The position numbers were made by a program, and so were the translations under genes. From positions 62,001 through 126,000 of the forward strand of contig JAVBWI010000007.1 of assembly GCA_036677445.1 (NCBI GenBank): 64,000 bases of DNA, written 5' to 3'. The notes under the pieces were generated by a model that was not told the DNA's origin, searched no databases, and saw only the letters and a list, made by a program, of their open reading frames with translations. Shown piece by piece: positions 16,763 through 25,746 of the stretch. Position 1 is the first letter of the stretch. The number at the start of each line of letters is the position of its first letter. The stretch comes from JAVBWI01 sp036677445 (GTDB lineage Bacteria > Bacillota > Clostridia > Christensenellales > CAG-138).

Positions 16763-16800
16763 AAGCCTCCTGCCGAATTACCCGGCAGGAGGCTTTGTTT
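16763..16800. terminator. Terminator between the DUF488 gene and the zinc-ribbon gene
   Basis: AAGCCTCCTGCCG/CGGCAGGAGGCTT (16763-16775 with 16783-16795) with a T-rich tail on the plus strand. The two genes are convergent, so it may serve both. Confidence 0.8.
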
Positions 16801-16817
16801 TTATCGGTACGTATTTG

Positions 16818-17699
16818 TCAGCCGCCGATGCGCGCACCGCAGGCGGTGCAGAATTTCATATCCGGCGTAATCGGCGCACCGCAGGCTGCGCACTTGGGCG
16901 GCGCGGGCGGTTCCTTGGGCGCTTCGGCAGGCAGGCGCGTTCCGCAGCCCGTACAGAAAATCGCGCCCGGTACGCGCGGCTGGCCGCAAACAGGGCAAAC
17001 CGCCGCGGGCGGCGCGGGCATGGATTCAGGTTCCGGCTCCGGCTCGGATTCGCATGCGGGCGTCGTATCCGGCTCCGGTTCCGGTTCCGGTACGGATTCG
17101 GACTCGCACGCGGGCGTCGCATCCGGCTCCGGCTCGGGCTCCGGTTCCAACTCCGGTTCCGGTTCAGACGCGGGTTCAGCTATGCAGGCAGGCATGGGAA
17201 CCGGCTCAGGTTCGGGTACGACAGGTTCGGGCGAGCCGGGGAACGGCTCAAAATCGAGTACGGGCGCAGGCTCCGGCGCAGGCACGGTATCCGCAACCGG
17301 CGCAAACTCCATAACGGGCGCAGGTTCTTCCGCAGCGCTTACGCGCGCGCCACACTTGTTGCAATAGAGCGAGTCGGGCGGAAGCTGCACGCCGCAGGCC
17401 GCGCACTGCAGCGGTTTGGGCGCGGCGGCCGTACGCGCGCCGCATTTGATGCAGAACAGCACATTCTCGGAAAGCATCGCCCCGCAGGCCGCGCATTGCG
17501 GCGGTTTGGGCGCCGGGGGCGCGGCCTCCGCACGCGCGCCGCATTTGGTGCAGAACTTCGCCATGGGGCTGAGCGCCGCGCCGCAGGAGGCGCAGATACA
17601 CCCTTTGGGCGGTGCCGGAGGAACTTCAACGCGCGCACCGCAGGACCTGCAAAACGCCGCATTGGGTGGGATGGATTTTCCGCATCGCGTGCATGTCAT
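16818..17699 (-). CDS. Zinc-ribbon array protein with a Pro-Glu linker
   Basis: A 293-aa protein made of six double-CxxC zinc ribbons: four in residues 1-120 and two in the last 65. Each has the pattern CxxC-x(10-11)-CxxCG(A/T)R, for example CTRCGK...CRSCGAR. Between them lies about 100 residues dominated by Pro-Glu pairs, with an internal repeat around TPACESE. There is no signal peptide or membrane segment, so it should be cytoplasmic. Zinc-ribbon proteins of this kind are common in Gram-positive genomes, often fused to membrane domains, and their partners are unknown. AAGGAGG lies 10 nt before the ATG. It is followed upstream on the same strand by PAP2, but with a 70-nt gap. Confidence 0.88.
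   Translation of the reverse strand: MTCTRCGKSIPPNAAFCRSCGARVEVPPAPPKGCICASCGAALSPMAKFCTKCGARAEAAPPAPKPPQCAACGAMLSENVLFCIKCGARTAAAPKPLQCAACGVQLPPDSLYCNKCGARVSAAEEPAPVMEFAPVADTVPAPEPAPVLDFEPFPGSPEPVVPEPEPVPMPACIAEPASEPEPELEPEPEPEPDATPACESESVPEPEPEPDTTPACESEPEPEPESMPAPPAAVCPVCGQPRVPGAIFCTGCGTRLPAEAPKEPPAPPKCAACGAPITPDMKFCTACGARIGG
17024..17240. repeat. Low-complexity coding repeat (Pro-Glu codons)
   Basis: Inside the zinc-ribbon gene the plus strand shows runs of TCCGG(C/T) hexamers. A longer imperfect unit containing CGCATGCGGGCGTCG/CGCACGCGGGCGTCG appears twice about 60 nt apart. Such DNA is prone to length change by slippage. Confidence 0.7.
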
Positions 17700-17769
17700 G
17701 TGTATCAGACCTCCTTTATGTTGGTGCTTTCTGTGTGTGCCTTCTCATACCGAACAGGCGCAAAGCATA

Positions 17770-18696
17770 TTACCCCCGCTTTTTCCCTCCCAGGCGGGAA
17801 AAGAAGCTGAACGTCATGGGCCAAAGCGCGCCGCCTGCGATGGTCATCAAAAAATACCGCACGCCGTCCGCCGCCGCATACCCGCCAAAGAGCGCAAGCA
17901 GCGGCGCCTTGAGCAGCACCCGCAACGCCATAATCAGCGCGAGGCCTGCCGCGCATTTTATAATCTGCGCCCACCAGACCGCCTTCACCGGGAAATGCAG
18001 ATACTTATCATCCGCCCACCAGATTACCAAGAGCCCCAGCATGGCGCCCGTGAGCGTGAATGTGCTCTCCAGCCCATGCGCGTCAAACTCCGCCACGTTG
18101 TTGGGCGTGACCGGCGCAATCACAACATACAGCACCGACGCCGCGCAGAAGAGCATCCCCGCAACGCCCAGCACAAAAATTGCGCGCTTGCCGCTGTCCG
18201 CTTTCTTAAAAAGATACGCCATCAGCGCGATCATCAGCACGCCGGACAGCAGGGAAACGCCCACGTCCAGCGGCGTATGCACGCCCAGATACATCCGTGA
18301 AAACGCAACCAGCAATATAATGAGCGCGGCGGCAGCCGTAACCCAGCGTTTTTTGAGCCACAGCGCCAACCCGCCAAACAGCGTAAACGCGCCCTGCGTG
18401 TGCCCGCTTGGGAAGGAATACCCCGTCGCCGCTTCGCGCGCGCTTTCCACGATGGTAAATTTGGGGTCCTGCACCCACGGGCGGGGGATCAGGAAAATCG
18501 CCTTTAACAGCTGGTTGACGGCGCTGCCCAACAGCCCCAGGTAAAACAGGCGGAAGCCCCACTTTTTATCGATGCACCAGATGACGATGAGTCCGACGGC
18601 CATAAATACCGTTTGATCGCCGAGAAACGTGACGTTGGCCATCACCCTATCCCAGAAGGGGGTACGTATTGCCTCCAATACCCGCAGGATTTCCAT
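17770..18696 (-). CDS. PAP2 family membrane phosphatase
   Basis: A 308-aa membrane phosphatase of the phosphatidic acid phosphatase type 2 family. The three catalytic motifs are complete: K65-x6-R72-P73 (KAIFLIPRP), PSGH at 96-99, and SRMYLGVHTPLD with Arg134 and His140. About eight hydrophobic segments are seen; the C-terminal half (170-308) adds extra helices beyond the minimal fold. Likely substrates are lipid phosphates such as undecaprenyl pyrophosphate or phosphatidate, on the outer membrane face. AAGGAGGGA precedes the ATG at ideal spacing. The neighbours give no further hint. Confidence 0.9.
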   Translation of the reverse strand: MEILRVLEAIRTPFWDRVMANVTFLGDQTVFMAVGLIVIWCIDKKWGFRLFYLGLLGSAVNQLLKAIFLIPRPWVQDPKFTIVESAREAATGYSFPSGHTQGAFTLFGGLALWLKKRWVTAAAALIILLVAFSRMYLGVHTPLDVGVSLLSGVLMIALMAYLFKKADSGKRAIFVLGVAGMLFCAASVLYVVIAPVTPNNVAEFDAHGLESTFTLTGAMLGLLVIWWADDKYLHFPVKAVWWAQIIKCAAGLALIMALRVLLKAPLLALFGGYAAADGVRYFLMTIAGGALWPMTFSFFSRLGGKKRG

Positions 18697-18802
18697 GCCG
18701 CTCCCTCCTTGCTTGTTTTAGAGCGCAGGCTTAACAAATAATCTGTGCTTTTCAGGAGGGTTGGAACCTTTTCCCTAAAAAAGGGTTCCATCGTCCCCCT
18801 GT

Positions 18803-19540
18803 TCAATTCTCGTACGATGTCGGCTGGAATATCGCGTCGTCGGCCTCAAACTTCCATTCGCCCGCAACGCCGCCGTGCGCGGCGCCCAGTTCCAGGTGCA
18901 GCATGGTAATGCCGCAGTCGATCTTGCCAAAGCCGTAATTGTTTCCCGTGCAGCACACGCGGATGTTTTCCCCTTCCACAACGTACCGCCAAGGCTGCGC
19001 GTTGGTGGCGGAGGGCGCAAGGCGGGCGCACTCCAGCGCGCGCTGCTGCCACTCTGGCAGCGCCTGCAGCTCCCGCTGCGCAAGACCGGTCAGCTTATCC
19101 AGCGGCTTGCGCGGGCGGGCGGCGTAGCTTTCCGCAGCTATGCCGATGGGCGTAATGCAGGTCAGCGTTTCGCCCGGTTCCGGTTGAAGCGCGGCGGCCA
19201 CGGCCTTTTTGTTGTAGATGCCCAGCCAGCAGGTACCCAGGCCGAGCGCGGTGCATTCGAGCACGAACGCCTCGCCAAGGTAGCCGACCGTGCGCGCATC
19301 CACATCGCGGCTAATAAAAGCGGCGAGCCAGCCCGTGCCTTTGACGCGCCCGCTGCCCAGCAGTATGGGCGCAAACGCCTTTGGCTCATGCAGGAGCTCG
19401 ATGCGCACGCCGCGGGCGGAAAGCTGCTTCGCCTGCGCGCGCAGGGCCTCAATTTCCTCTTCGGCCGGCTCTTCCCTGTACTTGCGTACCGCGAACCGCT
19501 GCCCCACGGCAGAATGCCAGCGTTCCATCGTAAATGCCAT
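18803..19540 (-). CDS. Nitroreductase family protein (TM1586-like)
   Basis: A 245-aa flavin-dependent nitroreductase-fold protein. The start WHSAVGQRFAVRKYREEPA, the middle LGEAFVLECTALGLGTCWLGIYNK and the later ARLAPSATNAQPWRYVV are the FMN-contact segments of this family. The length and the duplicated arrangement fit the TM1586-type subgroup. The physiological substrate is unknown; such enzymes reduce quinones, nitro compounds or act in flavin chemistry. The ATG at 19538-19540 follows GGGGG at 9 nt. A full-length dispersed repeat lies between it and uvrA. Confidence 0.88.
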   Translation of the reverse strand: MAFTMERWHSAVGQRFAVRKYREEPAEEEIEALRAQAKQLSARGVRIELLHEPKAFAPILLGSGRVKGTGWLAAFISRDVDARTVGYLGEAFVLECTALGLGTCWLGIYNKKAVAAALQPEPGETLTCITPIGIAAESYAARPRKPLDKLTGLAQRELQALPEWQQRALECARLAPSATNAQPWRYVVEGENIRVCCTGNNYGFGKIDCGITMLHLELGAAHGGVAGEWKFEADDAIFQPTSYEN

Positions 19541-19566
19541 AAGAGTATACCCCCATATCTCTAGCC

Positions 19567-19725
19567 GCCGACAAAGTCCTGCGGACTTTGCCGGCGGGTT
19601 TTCTGTGGGTTGAAATGCCGCTCATGGCGGCATTTCCTCACCGATTTGACGCACATGTCATCAAATCGGATGGAAAGTGGGGGATTACGATCCCCCACCT
19701 CCCCTAAGGGAAGGGTTCGTCAGTA
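19567..19725 (+). repeat. Dispersed hairpin repeat, copy A
   Basis: About 160 nt containing four hairpins in a row: 19567-19579 with 19583-19595, 19613-19621 with 19627-19635, 19641-19649 with 19661-19669, and 19677-19685 with 19690-19698 (9 bp perfect). It aligns along its whole length with 42158-42313 and in its second half with 27388-27450 and, less well, 7901-7966. The ends CCGACAAAG and TTCGTCAG are a degenerate inverted pair. Confidence 0.8.
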
Positions 19726-19746
19726 GTCTTCGTATGCCGTTTCCCG

Positions 19747-22572
19747 TTAGTGCGGCAGCACGCGCCCGAGATACTGCCCCGTATAGCTTCCGGGCCGCAG
19801 GGCGACTTCCTCGGGTGTGCCGCAGGCGACTATGGTGCCGCCGCGGTCCCCGCCCTCCGGGCCCATATCGATGATATAATCCGCGGTCTTGATTACGTCA
19901 AGATTGTGCTCGATCACCAGCACGGAGCTGCCGCCCTCGCACAGCCGCTGCAATATCTCCAGCAGCCGCTCCACATCCGCCATATGCAGGCCCGTCGTAG
20001 GCTCATCCAGCACATACAGCGTGCGGCCGGTATCCCTGCGGGAAAGCTCGGTAGCCAGCTTGACGCGCTGCGCCTCGCCGCCCGAAAGCTGTGTGGAAGG
20101 CTGGCCGAGCTTGACATAGCTCAGCCCCACATCATAGAGCGTCTGCAGCTTCTTTGCAATGCGCGGGATGGGCGCGAAGAAGGAGAGCGCCTCCTCCACC
20201 GTCATATCCAGCACGTCGTATATGTTCTTGCCCTTGTAGCGCACCTCCAGCGTTTCGCGGTTGTAGCGCTTGCCGCCGCAAACCTCGCAGGGGACGTATA
20301 CGTCCGGCAAAAAATGCATTTCTATCTTGAGGATGCCGTCGCCGCGGCAGGCCTCGCACCGCCCGCCCTTGACATTAAAGCTGAAGCGCCCGTTGGTGTA
20401 GCCGCGCAGCTTGGCGTCGGGCGTCATGGCGAACACCTCGCGCACAAGGTCGAACAACCCCGTGTAGGTGGCGGGGTTACTGCGCGGCGTGCGGCCGATA
20501 GGGCTCTGGTCGATATCGATGATCTTGTCCAGATGCTCCATGCCCGTTATGCCGTCGCAGTCGCCGGGGCGTATGTGCGCGCGGTTGAGATCGCGCAGCA
20601 GCGTCTTTTTGACCAGTTCGTTGACAAGGCTGGATTTGCCGGAGCCGCTTACGCCCGTGACGCAGGTAAATACCCCCAGCGGAATATCCACATCTATATT
20701 CTTCAGGTTATGCGCGCGCCCCCCCTTTACATGCAGCCATTTGCCGTTAAGGGGCCGCCTCTCCTTGGGTACGGGGATGCTGCGTGCGCCGCTTAAGAAC
20801 TGGCCGGTGACGGAGCCCTCGCAGGCCATAATTGAAGCAACGCTGCCCGCCGCGACGATTTCGCCGCCGTGCTCGCCCGGGCCGGGGCCGACGTCCACAA
20901 TATAATCCGCCTCGCGCATGGTTTCCTCGTCGTGCTCGACGACGATGAGCGTGTTGCCGATATCCCGCATGTGCTTGAGCGTGTTCAGCAGCCGCGCATT
21001 GTCCCGCTGATGCAGGCCGATGCTGGGCTCGTCGAGTATATACAACACGCCCACCAGTCCGGAGCCTATCTGCGTGGCCAGACGGATGCGCTGCGCCTCG
21101 CCGCCCGAAAGCGTGTTCGCCCCGCGCGAGAGCGTCAGGTAATCCAGCCCCACATCCACGAGGAACCCGAGCCGCGCGTCGATCTCCTTCAATATCTGCG
21201 CGGCAATGATGGCGTGCGAGGAAGAAAGATCAAGTCCCTGCAGGAATGCGCGCGCTTCCAGCACGGTAGCGCCGCTCAGCTGCGATATGTTTCTGCCGTT
21301 GATGGTGACGGCAAGGCTTTCAGGCCTGAGCCTTCTGCCGCCGCAGTCCGGGCATAGTATATTCGCCATGTAGGTCTCAATCTCCTGCTTGGCGTATTCG
21401 CTCTGTGTTTCGCGGTAGCGCCGCTCAAGGTTGGGGATGATGCCCTCGAATGCGGTATCGAATGTTCCCGAGCCGTACTCCTTGGAGTAGACGATGTGCA
21501 GCTTCTCCTTGCCGGTGCCGTAGAGTATGGCGTTCACCACTTTTTTCGGCAGCTCGCGCACCGGCGTATCCAGCGAGAAACCGTAGGCTTCCGAAAGCGC
21601 CTTGAAATACATGCCCGCGATGCTCTCGTGCGCGTCGCTGTGCCAGCCGGAAACGCTGATCGCCCCCTGGTTAAGCGAAAGCGAAGCGTTGGGCAGCACC
21701 AGCTCCGGGTCGATTTTTAGCAGCGACCCCAGGCCTGTGCAGGTCGGGCACGCGCCAAACGGATTGTTGAAGGAGAACATGCGGGGGGAAAGCTCTTCCA
21801 TGCTGACGCCGCAATCCGGGCAGGCGTAGTTCTGTGAAAACAGCATGGGCTCGCCGTCGATCACATCCACCAGCGCGAGGTTGCCGGCAAGCGCGAAGGC
21901 GGTCTCTATGGAATCCGTCAGGCGGCTTTCCATGCCCGGCTTGATGACAAGACGGTCGACGACCGCCTCAATGGTATGCTTGAACTTTTTATCCAGCGCG
22001 GGTACGTCGCCGATATCGTACTGCGTGCCGTCCACCCGCACGCGCACATAGCCGTCGCGCCGGAGCTGATCCAGCAGTTTCTGGTGCTCGCCCTTCCTGC
22101 CGCGCACACACGGCGCCATCACCTGTATGCGGGTGCCTTCGGGCAATGCGCGCACCTGATCCACCACCTGATCGATGGATTGGCGGGAAATGGGCTTGCC
22201 GCACTGGGGGCAGTGCGGTATGCCGCAGCGCGCGTAAAGCAGCCGCAGATAATCATGAATCTCTGTCACCGTGCCCACGGTGGAACGCGGGTTGTGGCTG
22301 GTGCTCTTCTGGTCGATGGAGATCGCGGGCGACAGGCCCCCGATATACTCCACATCCGGCTTCTCCATCTGCCCTAAAAACTGGCGGGCATAGGAGGAAA
22401 GGCTCTCGACATAACGGCGCTGGCCTTCCGCGTAGATGGTGTCAAACGCCAGCGAGGACTTGCCCGAGCCGGACAGCCCCGTCATAACGATGAGCTTGTT
22501 GCGGGGCAGCGTGAGCGATACGTTTTTGAGATTGTGCTCCCGGGCCCCCCTGATGACTATGGAATCCTGCAT
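19747..22572 (-). CDS. uvrA: Excinuclease ABC subunit A (UvrA)
   Basis: A 941-aa damage-recognition ATPase of nucleotide excision repair. Two ABC modules are seen: the first Walker A GLSGSGKSSLAF near residue 35, the second GVSGSGKSSLVNE near residue 640, each with an ABC signature (LSGGEAQR). The zinc modules CPDCGVSMEEL...CPTC and CEACRGDG...CEVCGG are intact, as is the C-terminal VIEHNLDVIKTADYIIDMGPEGG. The length is standard. AAAGGAAAGGA precedes the ATG. It follows uvrB by 50 nt in a uvrB-uvrA operon; uvrC is not in the window. Confidence 0.98.
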   Translation of the reverse strand: MQDSIVIRGAREHNLKNVSLTLPRNKLIVMTGLSGSGKSSLAFDTIYAEGQRRYVESLSSYARQFLGQMEKPDVEYIGGLSPAISIDQKSTSHNPRSTVGTVTEIHDYLRLLYARCGIPHCPQCGKPISRQSIDQVVDQVRALPEGTRIQVMAPCVRGRKGEHQKLLDQLRRDGYVRVRVDGTQYDIGDVPALDKKFKHTIEAVVDRLVIKPGMESRLTDSIETAFALAGNLALVDVIDGEPMLFSQNYACPDCGVSMEELSPRMFSFNNPFGACPTCTGLGSLLKIDPELVLPNASLSLNQGAISVSGWHSDAHESIAGMYFKALSEAYGFSLDTPVRELPKKVVNAILYGTGKEKLHIVYSKEYGSGTFDTAFEGIIPNLERRYRETQSEYAKQEIETYMANILCPDCGGRRLRPESLAVTINGRNISQLSGATVLEARAFLQGLDLSSSHAIIAAQILKEIDARLGFLVDVGLDYLTLSRGANTLSGGEAQRIRLATQIGSGLVGVLYILDEPSIGLHQRDNARLLNTLKHMRDIGNTLIVVEHDEETMREADYIVDVGPGPGEHGGEIVAAGSVASIMACEGSVTGQFLSGARSIPVPKERRPLNGKWLHVKGGRAHNLKNIDVDIPLGVFTCVTGVSGSGKSSLVNELVKKTLLRDLNRAHIRPGDCDGITGMEHLDKIIDIDQSPIGRTPRSNPATYTGLFDLVREVFAMTPDAKLRGYTNGRFSFNVKGGRCEACRGDGILKIEMHFLPDVYVPCEVCGGKRYNRETLEVRYKGKNIYDVLDMTVEEALSFFAPIPRIAKKLQTLYDVGLSYVKLGQPSTQLSGGEAQRVKLATELSRRDTGRTLYVLDEPTTGLHMADVERLLEILQRLCEGGSSVLVIEHNLDVIKTADYIIDMGPEGGDRGGTIVACGTPEEVALRPGSYTGQYLGRVLPH

Positions 22573-22622
22573 ATGTCCTTTCCTTTGCGTAAATCGTTAT
22601 CCGGCGAACCGGTTGTTATCAT

Positions 22623-24647
22623 TCATTTGCGCGTTCTGCCCCGCGCGGGCTTCCGGCTGCCCACGGTGCCCGGCGCGGCCTTTGGCGGCGCTTTCACCGT
22701 TTCGCCCTGCAGGGAGCGCAGCTCGTCGCGTAGCTTGGCAGCGGCCTCGAATTCCAGCGCCTGCGCGGCCTCGCGCATCTGCTCGGTGAGTATTTCGATA
22801 CGCTTCGCGCGGTCCTCCGCGGAGAGCGCACCGCCGGTATCCTGTACCTTCCTGGAGATTTCCAGTACGCTGTGCACGGCTTTCGTAACGCTGCGCGGCG
22901 TGATGTTATTCTCCGCATTGTACGCCTGCTGCTTGGTACGGCGGCGGTTGGTCTCGTCTATTGCGCGCTGCATGGAGGGGGTAATACCATCCGCGTAGAG
23001 TATCACGCGGCCGTCGACATTGCGCGCGGCGCGGCCGATTGTCTGTATCAGCGAAGTGGAGGAGCGCAGGAATCCTTCCTTATCCGCATCCAGTATGCAG
23101 ACAAGGCCGACCTCGGGCAAATCCAGCCCCTCGCGCAGGAGGTTGATGCCCACCAGCACGTCGAACTCGTTGAGCCGCAGGTCGCGTATGATTTCCATAC
23201 GCTCGATTGTTTCGATATCGCTGTGCATGTAGCGCACGCGCACGCCCATGCCGTCGAGGTATTCGGTGAGGTTTTCCGCCATGCGCTTGGTCAGCGTGGT
23301 AATGAGCGTACGGTAGCCCTTTTGCGCGGTCTCGCGCACCTCGCCCAGTATATCGTCCACCTGCCCTTTGACAGGGCGAAGTTCGACTTCCGGGTCGACC
23401 AAGCCCGTGGGACGTATGATCTGCTCCGCAACCTGCGTGCACAACCCCAGCTCAAAATCCGCGGGCGTTGCGGAAACGCATACCACCTGGTTGATGCGCT
23501 GTTCAAACTCCTCAAACCGGAGCGGTCGGTTGTCGTACGCCGACGGAATGCGGAAGCCGTATTCCACCAGGTTATCTTTGCGGGCGCGGTCGCCGCGGTA
23601 CATGCCGCGTACCTGCGGGAAGGTGACGTGGCTTTCGTCAACAAACAGCAGAAAATCGCGCGGGAAATAATCCAGCAGCGTAAAGGGCGGCTGGCCGGGC
23701 TTACGCCCGTCAAAGTAGCGCGAATAGTTTTCGATGCCGCTGCAGTAGCCCAGCTCGCGCATCATCTCGAGATCGTACTGCGTGCGCTGTTCCAGCCGCT
23801 GCGCTTCCACCAGCTTGTCCTGCGCCTTCAATTCCCGCACGCGGGCGTACAGATCGTCCTCTATTTCCTGCATGGCGGCGTTAAGCTTGTCCCTGCTGGT
23901 GGCATAGTGGGACGCGGGGAACACCGCGACATGCGCGCGGTCCAGAAGTATTTCGCCCGTAAGGGCATTGACCTCGCTGATACGCTCCACCTCGTCGCCG
24001 AAAAACTCCACGCGCAGGGCCTTGTCCGACCAGTTCATAGGGAATATCTCCAGCACATCCCCGCGCGCGCGGAACGTACCGCGCGCAAAATCGAAATCGT
24101 TGCGCTGGTATTGGATATCCACCAGGCGGCGCATGACCTCGTCCCGCTCCATCTGCATACCGCGCCTGAGCGAAATGGAAAGGCGCATGTATTCCTCCGG
24201 GTCGCCCAGCGCATAAATGCAGGAGACCGAAGCGACGATGATAACGTCCCGCCGCTCGTTGAGCGCGCAGGTCGCGCTGTGCCTGAGCTTGTCGATCTCG
24301 TCGTTGACGGTGGAGACTTTCTCTATATAGGTATCCGAAGAGGCGATGTACGCCTCCGGCTGGTAATAGTCGTAATAGCTGACGAAATACTCCACGGCGC
24401 TGTCCGGGAAAAACTCCTTGAATTCCGAGCAGAGCTGCGCCGCGAGCGTTTTATTGTGCGCCAAAACGAGCGTCGGCTTTTGCACGCGCTCGATGACCTT
24501 TGCCATGGTGAAGGTTTTGCCGCTGCCCGTCACGCCCAGAAGCACCTGCAGCTTATCGCCGCGCTGCACGCCCGCCGCGAGCGCGTCGATCGCCCGGGGC
24601 TGGTCCCCTTCCGGCTCGTACGGGGCCACGACCTTAAATTCGTTCAT
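22623..24647 (-). CDS. uvrB: Excinuclease ABC subunit B (UvrB)
   Basis: A 674-aa helicase-like repair protein that verifies DNA damage after loading by UvrA. Motifs in order: Walker A GVTGSGKTFTMAKV (near 40), the beta-hairpin segment YYDYYQPEAYIASSDTYIEK, DEsH box FVDESHVT, the helicase motif IGRAARNVDGRVILYAD, and a C-terminal UVR domain (about 620-655) that contacts UvrC. The ATG at 24645-24647 is chosen since homologues begin just before FKVVAPYEPEGDQP; GGAGG lies 12 nt upstream, a little far. A promoter at 24687-24714 drives uvrBA. No Gram-positive LexA box (GAAC-N4-GTTC) was found. Confidence 0.98.
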   Translation of the reverse strand: MNEFKVVAPYEPEGDQPRAIDALAAGVQRGDKLQVLLGVTGSGKTFTMAKVIERVQKPTLVLAHNKTLAAQLCSEFKEFFPDSAVEYFVSYYDYYQPEAYIASSDTYIEKVSTVNDEIDKLRHSATCALNERRDVIIVASVSCIYALGDPEEYMRLSISLRRGMQMERDEVMRRLVDIQYQRNDFDFARGTFRARGDVLEIFPMNWSDKALRVEFFGDEVERISEVNALTGEILLDRAHVAVFPASHYATSRDKLNAAMQEIEDDLYARVRELKAQDKLVEAQRLEQRTQYDLEMMRELGYCSGIENYSRYFDGRKPGQPPFTLLDYFPRDFLLFVDESHVTFPQVRGMYRGDRARKDNLVEYGFRIPSAYDNRPLRFEEFEQRINQVVCVSATPADFELGLCTQVAEQIIRPTGLVDPEVELRPVKGQVDDILGEVRETAQKGYRTLITTLTKRMAENLTEYLDGMGVRVRYMHSDIETIERMEIIRDLRLNEFDVLVGINLLREGLDLPEVGLVCILDADKEGFLRSSTSLIQTIGRAARNVDGRVILYADGITPSMQRAIDETNRRRTKQQAYNAENNITPRSVTKAVHSVLEISRKVQDTGGALSAEDRAKRIEILTEQMREAAQALEFEAAAKLRDELRSLQGETVKAPPKAAPGTVGSRKPARGRTRK

Positions 24648-24686
24648 GTATTTTTTATGCCTCCAAAGGCTTAAAATCAAATTGGT

Positions 24687-24714
24687 TTTATAAAATTAGG
24701 CTTTATATCGTCAA
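24687..24714 (-). promoter_or_regulatory. Promoter of uvrBA
   Basis: TTGACG (24709-24714), 16 nt, TATAAA (24687-24692) on the minus strand. The -35 box overlaps the first arm of the hairpin at 24710-24742. Confidence 0.55.
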
Positions 24715-24853
24715 AACCGGCGGCATGTACGCCGGTTTTGACACCTTGCGCAGATGCCGGCCGCGCCTCTCCGGCGCAGGCATCTGCGAAAAACCCCGCC
24801 GCTGCGGCCTCACACAAAATGCGTCAGTATTTGTGTGAAATCGCCGCAGCGGC
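24710..24853 (-). terminator. Three consecutive strong hairpins after the Dabb-domain gene
   Basis: Three perfect stems follow one another: 24710-24722 with 24730-24742 (13 bp), 24749-24758 with 24779-24788 (10 bp), and 24798-24807 with 24844-24853 enclosing TCACACAAA/TTTGTGTGA. One of them should end transcription of the gene at 24890-25171, but none has a classic T tract on the minus strand. Confidence 0.5.
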
Positions 24854-24889
24854 TTCACACAAGCGCTTTCGCATTTTGCGTGACCCGCG

Positions 24890-25171
24890 TCAGCAGGTAT
24901 AATCCACCGATACCGTGCCTGTCCGCCGCGGCTTGATAAACGCGCGTACCGCGGCATGCGCCGGATGCGCGTCGTAAGCGTGAAGCCCTTCCATATCGTC
25001 AAACGTTGCAATGAGCACCAGATCGAACGCACGTTCCGATTCAAGCTCGTTGAGCCCCACCTCCATGCCGCGCAGCGTGGGAACCGCCCCCGGCAGCGCC
25101 CGCAGCATGCGTGCGGCTTCCTTTGCATCCGCTTTATCGGAAAATTTCTGGCATACCACATGCTTGACCAT
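24890..25171 (-). CDS. Dabb (stress-responsive A/B barrel) domain protein
   Basis: A 93-aa single Dabb domain protein. The text MVKHVVCQKF at the start, LPGAVPTLRGMEVGLNE in the middle and FDLVLIATFDDMEGLHAYDAHPAHAAVRAFIK near the end is the pattern of this ferredoxin-like fold, which forms dimers. The family covers plant stress proteins and bacterial proteins of unknown role, some enzymatic. The ATG at 25169-25171 is chosen because GGGAGG is 8 nt before it; an upstream ATG in another frame is ignored. Its neighbours suggest no pathway. Confidence 0.85.
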   Translation of the reverse strand: MVKHVVCQKFSDKADAKEAARMLRALPGAVPTLRGMEVGLNELESERAFDLVLIATFDDMEGLHAYDAHPAHAAVRAFIKPRRTGTVSVDYTC

Positions 25172-25433
25172 TCCATGATCCTCCCAAAATACGATTCCTT
25201 TTTCAGATATTGTACCAGAAACCACGCCAAAGGAAAACCGTTGCAAGCGAATATTTGTTTTCTTTTTACACGTTCACCTCTTTGCGTCAAACGCGCGGGT
25301 TTCCAACGCTTCCAGCAAACCCCGGTTGTGCCGTATTACAGTATATGGTACGGTATATATAGTTTGTAACAGTATGGCTATCGCGTAAAGCGTATCGCAA
25401 TATTTCATGTTTCAATTCAATCAGGAGGAATTC

Positions 25434-25607
25434 ATGACGGCAGCCTTTATATTTTGCGCAGGCATCATCCCCATCGTCCCCCTCATCGGCGTGGATATTT
25501 TCCGCCGCCGCAAGGATCGCGTGCGTAAAAACGTATGCATCGGGCTGTTCGTGCTGCAGCTTCTCTTGAGCATATTGTACGTTCTGGCGTGGCTGAGGAC
25601 GCACTAA
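25434..25607 (+). CDS. Small membrane protein of unknown function
   Basis: A 57-aa protein with two hydrophobic segments (residues 2-22 and 35-53) joined by a strongly basic loop (FRRRKDRVRKN), so both ends should lie on the outer face by the positive-inside rule. The ATG at 25434 has a perfect AGGAGG with 5-6 nt spacing, which is the main reason to accept it. I do not recognise the family. A terminator follows at 25666-25695. Confidence 0.6.
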   Translation: MTAAFIFCAGIIPIVPLIGVDIFRRRKDRVRKNVCIGLFVLQLLLSILYVLAWLRTH

Positions 25608-25665
25608 AGCGCCGCGGTCCCGTGCAGGCACCCGAGCCTGACGGCATCTGTCACGAAAAAAAATG

Positions 25666-25695
25666 AAAAGCCGTCAGACTTGACTGACGGCTTTT
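25666..25695. terminator. Bidirectional terminator
   Basis: AAAAGCCGTCAG/CTGACGGCTTTT (25666-25677 with 25684-25695), a perfect 12-bp stem between the convergent small-membrane-protein and flotillin genes. Confidence 0.85.
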
Positions 25696-25746
25696 ATAGC
25701 GGCTTGGTTCAACCGGCGCACTCACTTTTGGAATGTGTTGTTGAAT

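Noticed and set aside
17024..17240. The repeated TCCGG(C/T) tract as a possible CRISPR or regulatory array
   Set aside because: The units are short, imperfect and in frame, and encode the Pro-Glu linker; there are no regular spacers.
16815..17810. A 331-codon plus-strand frame rich in Arg and Gly
   Set aside because: It is the complement of the zinc-ribbon array and its Pro-Glu linker; the composition follows from those codons.
22872..24674. A 600-codon open frame on the plus strand
   Set aside because: Fully antisense to uvrB; the sequence is rich in His, Arg and Ala without domain-like pattern.
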